DNA of 64,000 bases from Cloeon dipterum. Lineage: Eukaryota; Arthropoda; Insecta; Ephemeroptera; Baetidae. This document shows positions 21,601 through 32,391 of this stretch, in pieces. The stretch covers positions 18,345,883 through 18,409,882 of the forward strand of contig NC_088789.1 in the NCBI RefSeq assembly GCF_949628265.1, given 5' to 3'. How positions within the stretch are numbered: position 1 is the stretch's first letter; each line of letters starts with the position of its first letter. The position numbers and the translations under genes are program-made. The notes beneath the pieces are model-generated. The model made no database searches. It was not told the DNA's origin and was given only the letters and a program-made list of their open reading frames with translations.

Positions 21601-24259
21601 ATGAGTGATGGTAACGGAAAATTTTAAACTGTTTATTCTATCCGATTTTGTTGTTTTTACATTCAATAATTGTTTTCTAAATGTTCACAATCATGAGAAC
21701 GCTCTTATCAAACGCATCCATTAAAAAGTAAATACCGTTATAATATAAACAACATTAAAGAAATAACGTTAAACAATTAGCACAGTTCTGCTTTGGATGG
21801 CAGATCCGTTTCAGTAATTACCAGATTAAAAACTACTTTTCCGAGCGACATGACATGACAGTGACTAGAATGCAAATTGCACGAAGCTTTGATAAAAGTA
21901 GACGTTTGCAACAATTTATGCACATCATGATCGATTAGTCGGCTCATGGGCAATAAATCAGGTGCACACGAGATAATTCCAGTGAGATAAACGCCCAGTG
22001 CGACGAGCAAAGTGGTGTAAGCAGATATGATAATAGATCGACTTTTACTTTTACTGAGCGCACGCGAGCGAATGAGGATGTCATCCAAGACTTCACAGCC
22101 GTGGACTTTATTTATGATTAATTCAATTACGCGACGGGAGGAGACGCGACGGCAATTTCACTTCTGTCTCCTGCCGCGAGATAATGGTGATTGGCCGCCT
22201 GCATTATTATAAACACACTTTTGTTCAAATTGCACTTTGCGGGAAGTGATTCCTGCTGCGGTATCGCGTTTGCTTTCAAATGCAAATTACTTTTATGCAA
22301 ACATTTACATATGTATGCTAATTGGATGGCAATTATCGCCTTTTGTGATTGCGTTAAAATAGCTTCGCGGGAAATTTCAACCTCTAGCTATAGATTGCAT
22401 GCAAAATATAAACTCTGTATTTTATTTTTATTCACACTACATTAATAGCACTAGCCAATATTTGATTTTTTTTGCAAAATAAATTCGTGAGGCTTAATGT
22501 TTCTGATTCATTTTTAACTAATATTTTTTATTAAAAAAGGAATTTTAAATTAAGAGCAGCGGGTGTTTTTTCTTGATTCGTAGAATCCAAAACTTGTCGG
22601 TGGTGTCCAAATTTTCATTTTTCCTGAAAGCTGGAGGAGTTCCCTCAATTCTTCATTGTTATTCAAATGAAGACTGCGGTTTTATTTAAAAGTTTATCGA
22701 CATTGAAAGAATTATACAATTATATATACAAATCTTTCTCTAGACGAGTGTTTGAACATTCAAATATTTTTTATCATATGACAAATTAACGGATAAATAA
22801 TAAATATGACATTTCAAAATAATTTAATTATGATGACATTGCGACCAAATAATATTAATTGCTTAGGAAACTCTCACTACTATGCGTTGCTCTGGAGAGA
22901 ATTGACCTAATATTATAAATAACGTTTCACGTATATCACGCATTTTCAATTCTTTAAAGCAACGGAATAAAAATCAATCAGAGAGAAAACGAACTTGTAT
23001 AATTAATTGGCTAATTATGATAATTACAGCTACGTTAAGGACGGAATTCTCCACATTGTGCCCACATTAACGGCCGACGAGTATGGAGAAGAATTTCTCT
23101 ACAATGGAAATCTGTCCTATCCGGGATGCAACCAGCGACCATGTGATTCGTAAGTTTCGATTGCGGTCAATGGGTATGTAAATAAACGAAATCTCCTCTT
23201 CCAGAGTATCCGACACAGATATTGTGTTGCCCATCCAGTCGGCGAGGATATACTCGAAAAAATCATTTGGCTTTCACTATGGGAGGGTTGAAGTGCGAGC
23301 TAAGCTTCCTCGAGGCGATTGGCTGTGGCCAGGTAACCAGAACTGAAGAATTAAAAACGAATGGATTTTAACAAATTCATCCTCATGCAGCTATTTGGAT
23401 GAAGCCAACGGAGAATCACTATGGTTGGTGGCCAGCGTCAGGTGAAATTGATTTGGTCGAGGCACGCGGCAACAAGAAATTGTACAATGCTCAAGGCGTT
23501 TCCTACGGCATAGACAGAATGGGCTCTACCCTGCACTATGGACCCAATTCTAGCTACAATGTGTGGAGACCGACTAACTGGGAAATGTGAGTCATGGTCA
23601 AATTAAAAAAAAAACAATAACTTTATTTATGTAAAGTAACTTGAAATACAATGCAAGATTTGTTCATATTCACTTATAGATAACAAAAAATGGAAAAGGA
23701 TCTTTCATCATTCCACAGTTAAATTATAAACTCATGTGATTTTTCATAGATTTTTTTCTTAAAAAGGAACCTGCTACAAGAGCATAGGGATATTACACTG
23801 TTTGATGCGTTTCATCTCAATTTCAGGTCTCTAGAAGGAAGCGGGAGAGACTTTTCTCAGGATTTCCATCTTTTTGGAATGGATTGGACCAAGAACTCGA
23901 TCACGTTCACCGTCGACGACAAAGTGATCGGCAGTGTGTCACCTCCGTCCGGAGGTTTCTGGCACATCGGCAACTTCTCGGAAAATCCCGGTGGCACAAA
24001 CATTTGGCAGAACGGCGAGTACTTGGCGCCCTTCGACCGCGACTTCTTTTTCGTTTTGAACGTAGCCGTCGGGGGAACCTTCTTCTCCAGCGCCTACAAG
24101 AATAAAGACTACCCGCGACCGTGGTACCTGCAAGACAAACACCCCTTGAGAGATTTCTGGAGCAAGCGCGACTTGTGGTACCCCACCTGGGATCCCATTG
24201 AATCCTCTCTCAGGGTTGACTACATCAGGGTGTACAAACCGGTCGAGCCGAGAAAATGA
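18693..24259 (+). CDS. GNBP: GH16 beta-1,3-glucan-binding / glucanase-like protein (GNBP/betaGRP family)
   Basis: Five exons: 18693-18970, 23030-23149, 23205-23332, 23391-23586, 23827-24259; predicted 384 aa. The frame is open upstream to 18531, but MLPRRFSYLLLLLLVAASEA is a clear signal peptide, so 18693 was chosen. The rest is one GH16 laminarinase-like domain: RNSYVKDGILHIVPT at the exon 1/2 joint, GFHYGRVEVRAKLPRG, WLWPAIWM, the catalytic motif GEIDLVEARG, and a C-terminal VDYIRVYKP. E194, D196 and E199 match the nucleophile, assisting Asp and acid/base of active GH16 enzymes. Many insect GNBPs have lost these residues and only bind glucan, so this one may hydrolyse beta-1,3-glucan, in immunity or digestion. 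The N-terminal CBM39 domain of pattern-recognition betaGRPs is absent. N-glycosylation sequons occur at N26 and N29. An AATAAA lies at 24585. Confidence 0.95.
18971..23029 (+). other. 4.06-kb first intron of the GH16 gene
   Basis: A GT-AG phase-2 intron far longer than the other three (55, 58 and 240 bp). It has GC-richer patches at about 20770-21260 (including four CTGA repeats near 21143) and 22050-22260 in an AT-rich background. No exon was recognised in it; it is a plausible place for enhancers or an alternative first exon. Confidence 0.6.
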
Positions 24260-24590
24260 ACGCAGCGTGTTGCCGCCTGAGGCAATTTTATCGTGTTTCA
24301 CGCACCACGCTCTACAAGAGAGACTCACCGGTTTCATATGCTGCACGGCGTTCACAAAGAGTACAAGTAGGCGTTTTCCATTTAATATTTGTTAAGTTTC
24401 CATGTTTTATTATAATTATTGAACTATTCTGTTACTTAGGGTGGTATACGGGAAAATGAATACCCAAAATTTTGGCTTTCATATGTCTAGTCATTTCTTG
24501 TAATTTAAATTTTGTATTTGGTTTTTTGGAAAACATACCTGGTTTTCATTTTACCGCTTGTGTGTACACGATGTTTTTGTCCGCAATAAA

Positions 24591-27500
24591 ACTTGTAATT
24601 TATTTAAATGAAAATTTATTTGGTGCTCTTCTGTTGCATGAAGTCAATTTCTCGCAAATCAAAAAGTGGAGATAAAATAACGAATGGTGTTGACTGCAGC
24701 ATCTCATACTGTTCCATTTTGAATAAATTCCAAGCGTAAAAGTGTCCCAAACAGGCGAATTTTCCATGAAATCCACACCCCAGGATCACCGCGGAGCTGC
24801 ACGCTGACCACAGGTGAAGCGAGCCATCGTTCAAATTACAAGCTCGATTTAAAGCGGGCTGCTCAAAAAGTGGAGCGATTATTGGCTGGTGACTGGATGG
24901 GCGCTTGCGAGTTGGTTTGCCTGCCATTGTCGATGCTCCGAGAGATTGGTCGGTTCACGCCGGAATACGGTCTCGGGCATAGCTGGGGCGAATGAACGCG
25001 ACTCGGTGTAGCCGGAGCTCATCAGGCACTAGCGGGTCGCTCTGTAAGACACTGATGCCAACCGCGGGCGAAATCACCGCTTGGGCGAACATCGACCAAC
25101 CGCCGCCATTAGGCTGGAGAGCGGTTGGCGGATGCCCTGGCCAGCCAGCGGCCGTCGTCCTTCTTGCATTTTGGCTGGACCGAAGTTAAATGCATGCGAG
25201 GCCTAAATCATAGAGCTTTGTGGATTCTTTCCATACTGAAAAGTCCTTACCCTTGGCTCTACGGCAACTATTTAAGTGCCCATTTGCTAAGTAAGATCAG
25301 GAGGTTAATGAACCCGATGAGTGAGGCGGCACAGCCTAATTTGCAAACCCCGAGTTTGAACAGGTTGTGCGAAAGTTGAACAAAATGTTCGTACGGGTCA
25401 GACAAGTCGTTAGCTTCTCTGAAGGAAAAGTTCAGTTTTCTGCAGCGTCGTAGGTGCATAAGTTGGCAGCGAATGCGCCAAGGAGGAGAGCGCTGGATTA
25501 AGGCAGGAAGATGGCGGCCCTTGAGCTGATCCCCGGCAGCCCCCCAGCTCTAACACCTAAAGCCGCCAAGGCCGGGGAGCTAAGCAGGTCCTGCGAGCAG
25601 CTCAATCTGGCGAACACGCGGCTCGGACTTCATGAAGCGCCAGGAGGTGAGCGCCGGCACGAGTCGAGCGCGAGGCAACACCGTGCCATGCGCCGAGCCA
25701 GCCCCGCTCCCTGGTGGCCATTGGCTTCGGCAATCTCTAATGGGAGGTTAGAACGCGCTTCAAACCAGAGATTCCAACTTATGAAAGCAAGTTCGCCTCG
25801 CAAATAATCAAGGGTCTGAAGACTTATTAGGGTAGATCATATAGAAAGTAAGTCAGAAAATAGGAGAAGAGCATAATCACATAGATCAGTCTCCCCATGA
25901 AGTCGAGATGCAAGTTATTTTCCTGTTTCTGCCTTTTAAAGATTTTGAGATATTGTATTTTTCTTAATGAGGATATATGCAATTAAAAACAATACTGAAG
26001 CAATTAAGTTATAAAAGTTTTAGGTATTGATTTATTTCCTTGTCCAAGTTATAGTGGCATTATTTTTTTTTATTTTTAGGAAATGCAAAAATCAATTTTT
26101 TTAGTTTGAATTTAAACTATCAGCCAAATAATAAATTTAAATATTATAAATAATGAGATGGTATTCAATACGAAAAATATTTATAATTGCTTCAATTTTT
26201 TTCTAGAGCACTGAACACAATTAAATTGCAATTTTAATTTTAGGCGAAATTTAACAATTTTTATCAAGAACAAATTTTTACTCTAGTAGCTATAGGATAA
26301 GCTCTTCTTACTTACCTGCTACAAAATGAAAACTTTCAATACACTCTGTCTAGGAACACCACAAGACTCGGTTTAAAAATATATCAAAACTAAAGCCAAG
26401 CTATTCATGCATCGATTGACGTGATATCATATCAAGTAAAAAAGCACAGACCCCATTAAGCTATAGTTTTTCAGCCTGGTCACGTTAATTCAAAAGATCG
26501 AGCTTTTAAACATCCTGTACAAACAGGGAAAGCCTCAAGTCAATTCCGGCTCAAGCGCTAATAGCACCGCATATTGTATTGAAATCTTAATAAAAGTATT
26601 CCATCGATAATATTCTAAAGCTGGGGATATTTTGAGAATCGCCATATCGATTGCGCGCCTCCTGTAAAATCATCCATTTTTACCAAAGGGAGCGATAATC
26701 GATATCAGATTTCAGTTTTGAGGGTCGCCGGCCGACATTCGGCAGATTGACTCGCACACTCTTTCGACGCACAAATCTGCAATACACAAGCGACCTTTCA
26801 CGCTGCACCGTTTGCGAATTCATTAGGTGAAACGTTGAAATCAATGTCGAAAGCAACTCCATCCCGCTGCGATATGCCCACGACGTTGCGTCAGCAGCAG
26901 TATCGCAGCAGCCAGGTTTTCATGAATTCGTAGAGAGTATCTCATTTGATAGTGACGTCAGGCAGCAAGAGCGGCGCACGCTGAAATGAAAACATCACAG
27001 CGGCCCGGCCGCCAGCGCCAGCTCCCTGATGTTGAACGTGATATGCGCTTTTCTATTTATAACTGTTAGAGAACGTTTTAATTTTGTTCAATTTGATATT
27101 TTGCCCTTGCCACTTGTATTAAGTAAGTGCAGAAGGTACTGAAAAGTTTGATCTTTAATTTTGGAGTAAGCTAACGCCTATATTTAGTAGTTCACTTTAG
27201 TTCGCTCAAGACGCAAAAGGTTAAGGTAGCGGACGTAAAACATTTATCTTTGTAAATTCAAAACTTTGATGTTCATATAGTTAAGTTAATATTAAAAAAT
27301 TTCAAAATGTAACTTGTTGTAAAAGAAAATAACTAAAAAAGAGACAGTTTGGAGATTTTGCTCCATCAATTTAAAAGAAATATTTTTATAGCTATTCAAG
27401 GGTTGTCTTTATTACTTCGATAAAAAATCAAAGGAAAATACAGAAGGTGGAAAAATCATAGTCAAAATTAATTTATATTTACTAAACGGTGACAAATAAA

Positions 27501-29949
27501 AGCAAGTGAAAATGAGTTACCCTTCTATTTCAACCAAAGACCAACATAAGTAAAATGAAATTTTTAGGTCTTGATGCGCCTTGCAGAGGGAGAAAAACTG
27601 TACCGCCAATCAGTATTTCGTTGCAGGTTGCATATTCATCGAACGACAATTTTACAAAACAAACACGATGGACAAACTAATTTGGCCTATAGGTTAGGTT
27701 GGTTCAGCCAAGGGTGCAGTGGGACGTCACGTTCCTACATGAATAGTACCAGAGTAACAAAAAGCATATAAATAAATATCTTTCTACTTTTCAAATTTTA
27801 ACAAACAACTCTGTGGTGTCTTCTATTCAACATTAATTTGCATTTTAAACAAATTTGGTCTAAGTTTCCAAACACCTTATAATGTACTTTTTTTTAATTT
27901 TGCAACATATTTGTTATACCGATACCGCAAAACGAGAAACGTTTAATGATACAAAAGCTAAATAAAAATAATTTCATTATTTTTTTAATATGGGAAAAAT
28001 TATTTCATTCACCTAGTAATTTCGCAACAAAAATCAATTTCATTATTTTACCCTTAAAAAATTGGCGGCAATGGCAAATTTTTTTAATGCACCATATATC
28101 AATTTCTAACAGTTTGGGAATAGATTGATGCTGGTTTCTTTACTGGGGCAGGTTTTGTTTTGATATTGTTTTCCAAGTAGGGGTAAAACTTCCTCGTTTC
28201 AAATATTTAAGCTATTGCTCGTTTGATCATAAGAGGAAAAGAGAGGTCAGACTGCAAAGAACGCCATAGCGTACAAAGAAACAAGATTTTCTTTCTCCCC
28301 TCCTGCGCGGGCATAAAATACGCACGCACGTCGCAGGCGAGCGAAGCAGCAGCCGTCTCCCCTCGACAGCTTTTTATTTATCATCAAATGGCCAGTGTCC
28401 ACGCTTCCACACACACTCTTGCTTCCCCCTTTTCAAATCACACACACGACAGATAGCCAAACACTGGACTGACTGCGCGCGGCGCTAGCTGCTTCCTTTC
28501 GCGTGGCTTAAAATTTACAAATAAATCGGTGGAACTTTAAATCTCCTTTTCCAACTGAAAACAATTGAGAGAAGACTGCAGGAAGAGCACGAGGTGACGT
28601 TTTCCTAAGCAGCTAAAGAGTTAAAGACAAAAAGCGCGGCCAGGGACCTGGGATCAGCGGAGCCTTTTCGAGTGGCGGGCTGCGAGTTCCATGTTGTCGC
28701 CGGCGCGCACAATGTTGCATATCTCGCCAACAAAACGCTTGGTACGGACTCCCAGGTCGGTTTCGGCGGCCAGGTGCTCATGCGGCGGCAGCGGGTCGCG
28801 CCGACTGGGAGGTGTTGCGCCGCGGCGCTCCGCCCCTGCGCTCGCTCGCCTCGTTAATGCCGCCGCTGCTGGGAGCAGCAAAAACGCCGCCGCTGCCGCC
28901 TGCAGGCTATGCAACGTGCCACTACTCGGGCGCGCAGCAAGTAGTCCACTTCACGGGCGCCAATCTGCGGCGCCTGCATCGCGTGGCAACCGCCGCCGCC
29001 GCGCCTTTGCCAATCAACCGCGGCCCAGTTCGACTGTTAGCGAATTCAAATTGCGAATTTTCTCCTACCTGCTTCCCCAGCAGTACCTCTGAAAATATAT
29101 ACTATTGGATTTTACTGAACAATAAAATTTTGAGACTATTTTTGTTTGATTTGCAAGCTTTCATTTACAGAATGAAATCGAAATTCATATTAAACGTATA
29201 ATTTATTGTACATTAAAAACTATGAGAGGGAAGATTACCTTTCGACGATCTCAATTTGTCTGACAATATCATGAAGCTCTAATACATTTTTGGTTAATTT
29301 AATTTGGAAAATAAAATTTATGATTTAATTAAAATTTGCTAAATAAGCAGGCCATACCTATGAGAAATTTTTTTAAAGATTACTGCGAAGGGACTTTTGT
29401 CATTCTATATTCGTGTCCAGTTTAAATTTTAAATTAGTGCTATAAATGCTAATATTATATATTCACGTAAATGTTGCTGTTTACTTGTATAGGTCTCAAA
29501 ATTATTCAAATTGCTCGCGTTTTGTTAATTCAAACTAAGGTCTTAAAGCGCAAACTTTTCGATTAGGAAAAACTTATATTATTGAACCTTTGAGTTGTTT
29601 TAAATTTACTATAGTTCCTAATCAATCTTTTTCCGATAAAACTAATTAATGGTATAACGCAGCTATAAGCACACTAGATTGATATGTTAAAAAATGAAAT
29701 ATGATTAATTTCAAACAACAAGAAAAATTTTAATCTTTTATTTTTTACATTTTGCTAACAGATCGTAATTTTTACAATAATTATAATAAATTTATCTTGT
29801 TCATGAATTTTCAAACATTAAAAAAAAATTATTAATTCTTTAAAACTCTGAGTTAAGATGCATTTAATATCGGTAAAATATTGCCTGAAGCGTTTTAAGG
29901 AATTTTAAAAATCATATTTAGCTTCGCAGCTCTAAGTTTATATCAGATT
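24591..29949. other. Gene-poor region downstream of the GH16 gene
   Basis: No confirmed gene. GC-rich patches at about 24990-25790 (with the candidate exon listed separately), 26680-27030 and 28240-29060 alternate with AT-rich sequence. The 28654-28914 patch has a long - strand open frame with coding-like third positions but no ATG start. Nothing was recognised in 25850-26650, 27050-28200 or 29100-29950. Confidence 0.4.
25511..25646 (+). CDS. Candidate first coding exon of an unknown gene
   Basis: An ATG in good context (GGAAGATGG) opens 45 codons (begins MAALELIPGSPPALTPKAAK) with strongly GC-ending third positions, followed by a good donor (GGAG|GTGAGC) at 25647 in phase 1. The peptide is Ala/Pro/Leu-rich with one cysteine and no signal peptide; I recognise no family. 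No matching second exon was found downstream, and the same patch is open in other frames because it is GC-rich, so this may be chance. Confidence 0.25.
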
Positions 29950-30935
29950 TTTCAATCGAGACGTGAATTTTGAATTTGAAGTGTGAGTTGTCTGAATGTC
30001 CTCGTACGGCGAGAAACTAACAGAGGGAGCAGACACACTCTCCCGTTCGTTTCCAATGCGTGCCGTGCAGACGACCTCCTCGGCTCGCATGTGACCCTGC
30101 CTGCCAGCCGCACTTGGTTATGAATTATGAGTCGCATTCTTGGTAACATCTGGTTAACTTCCTCGCGCCGAACCGCGATCAATTCCGATTTACCCCCGAA
30201 TTTCGGCTTGAACTCCGCGAAAAACAAGCGCTGGTGGTGTGCGAACGCTAGAGCAACGTTTTGCGGGTAAGATGGGGTCCCGGGGCCGCTTTTTTCGGGT
30301 CCAAATTCGAGAAAACGCCTTGTGCGCGCCAAAAATACCGCCATTGGTCCCCGTTTAATCACAAAAACTGGCCGGTCGTTTTCAGAAATCTCGCGTTTTT
30401 TGCTCAAGGACCGGTTCCTGCGACAGTGCCGAGGGCCCAAGCCCCCAGGGCCCCTCGGGGCACGCCCATTGCGTGGGCCGCGGGGCCCGTCGACTGGCCA
30501 GGGACGCCGAAAACGCAGGAAATGCGTGCCGATGGGTTAGTGAAAATTAGTTTCCTCCATTTTAATGGCTAGATTGCCGTCAATAAGCGGTTGTTACTCG
30601 TCAAATAAAAGCTCCCGTGAGCCGGGCTTCATGCGACGCGCGGAGGTTGGCTCGTCAATATACGCTAGCAATATAGAGCCAGACACCGCCTATAAATGCA
30701 TGCTCTCCTGTTCACAAGACCGCCAAATATTCGTGGAGGAAGGATCGGGCAGTCGCGCGTACAAGGCTATTCGCTGCGGCTGCGCTCTCTCCCACTGCCG
30801 CGGCCGCCGGTACTTGCCTTGGCTCTTCGTACCCCCGTGCTTTGTGTGCTCCCGCTCGAGTATGGTGGGAAGAGACATTTACGAGCCCGCTTTGTTTGGA
30901 TTAAATGCGCCGTGTGAATTATGGAGACAATAAAA
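29950..30935. other. GC-rich island with few stops
   Basis: Between AT-rich flanks, 29980-30560 is strongly GC-rich and open on both strands for over 100 codons, with G/C runs and near-palindromes (GGGCCCCTCGGGGC near 30447, GGCCGCGGGGCCCG at 30478-30491). The latter 14-mer also occurs at 16556-16569. From 30600 to 30935 a second patch carries TATAAAT at 30691 and AATAAA at about 30925-30930, but no recognised protein. It could be a repeat-derived island, a CpG-type regulatory region, or an unrecognised gene. Confidence 0.3.
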
Positions 30936-32090
30936 CTTATACCAAGTTGTACGTGTTTTTATTTATATTTCAAAAAAACCGACGTCAAAACATTTTTCAG
31001 CAGATACGATAAATGTGATTATCGGACTAATCTTATGGAACGTCGTTTGATAAAAAATCATAGGAGGTGTCATAAGCTTAAAATTATTGAGATTAACTCA
31101 CGACTATTGGATTTTATAGGTCTCTTAAGATTGATTATATAGCACCATTTATTGTTCAGCTTAAGAGGAAAGTTACTACAATACACAAAACACAGCAAAC
31201 GGGTAGTGCGCAAGCCATTCCTTTAGGATGATTTGAGTATAAACGCCGAAATTTACCCAAAGCACTGTATAATTATGTTTTGTAAAATTTGTTCAAAGGT
31301 TGAAATTGTTTGTTTGATTTGGTGTCAATTATCTCACCAAAGAAAATCCTTAAATTATTTAGGATTAGATACCAACCTGCCGTAATCATTGAGATGACTC
31401 AGAATCTGCCACGAAAAAATGATTAAGCCTGAAAAACTTGGAGAAATAATTGGTATAATCGGGATTTTTATTTTCTAGCTTTGTCCTGATTTGATTTATG
31501 CACTCTGTAGAATTTAAATGGTTGAAAAAAACCATCTCTAACTGTTAACCAACTAATAAACCAGAAAAAGAGCAAATAATCGTTTTCAATTGTTAGCCTT
31601 AATTGATCCACTTAAAATTTTAAATATCTGAAGCAAAAATGTCAGATTCTGATAATACTTTTTAAGGAGTCTGATTGTCTGATTTAAAAATGTCTGACCA
31701 ATAAAAAGCGTCAAAATTTGCCCTTCAGACAATCAAACATATATCACATTTATTATCAAATTTATTTAGTTGAAGCATGCTTTAAATAGTGAATTTATTT
31801 TTAGAAAAATCCACGTCTTTTCTTTTTAAATCGTGAAAAATGCGTTTCAGCTGGTTTCAGCTATGTTTTATTAAGCAATAATGTCTAAAAGGTTAAATAA
31901 TTATTTTTTCAGAGGGGCACGGGGCTGCACCGCGCGCGAAAGGTAAGGAAGGTGAGCTCTCGCGTGGCCCTCGGCTGGCCAACGCCGCCTCGGCCACCGG
32001 AGCCCTAGAAATCGGGGGTTGCAACTTCCCCGGTGTGATTAATAATTATTCGTACTGGGCTCTCGGACTCTGTATAGGTATTGGGTGCGC
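30936..32090. other. AT-rich spacer and GC-rich leader-like patch
   Basis: 30936-31910 is AT-rich and without recognised genes; it contains an inverted repeat (TGATTGTCTGA near 31672 and TCAGACAATCA near 31725). 31912-32090 is GC-rich and may be internal sequence of the fossil element that follows. Confidence 0.35.
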
Positions 32091-32391
32091 TGTAAGTCTC
32101 TCGGGAATGCCACACTTGGGCCAAGGGGGTGCGAGCAGGGAAACAGAGTAATATTACCTTACACATGTATGTTTATTGCTACATGTCGGCTGCTCAGGGC
32201 TGCGAGGAGGTGAGAGAGGGCTTGACTGCTTGCCCCGGTGGTTCGTCTTCGTCTGTTCTGCAGTCTCTCCTCAACTGTTATAACTCTCCTCCCCCTCGTG
32301 CACCCTGAGCGCCACCACGTCGATACATTCTCAGTTATCTGTTACAGTAGTATTGCTTGGTAGCTTCCGTCTGGGTAAACCTACCCTGACA
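32091..32391 (-). mobile_element. Possible fossil LTR fragment
   Basis: A 301-bp block begins TGTAAGTCTC and ends CTACCCTGACA, so both strands show the TG...CA ends of LTRs. Read on the - strand it starts TGTCAGGG and carries AATAAA at 32177-32172, as expected of an LTR. No short direct repeat flanks it, so it is not a clean solo LTR; the GC-rich 31912-32090 next to it could be leftover internal sequence. No coding part remains. Family cannot be assigned; it is a broken relic if it is an LTR at all. Confidence 0.3.

Noticed and set aside
24616-24927. 103-codon - strand ORF overlapping the 3' end of the GH16 transcript
   Set aside because: No motif or signal peptide and no supporting splice or promoter signals; may be a chance frame.
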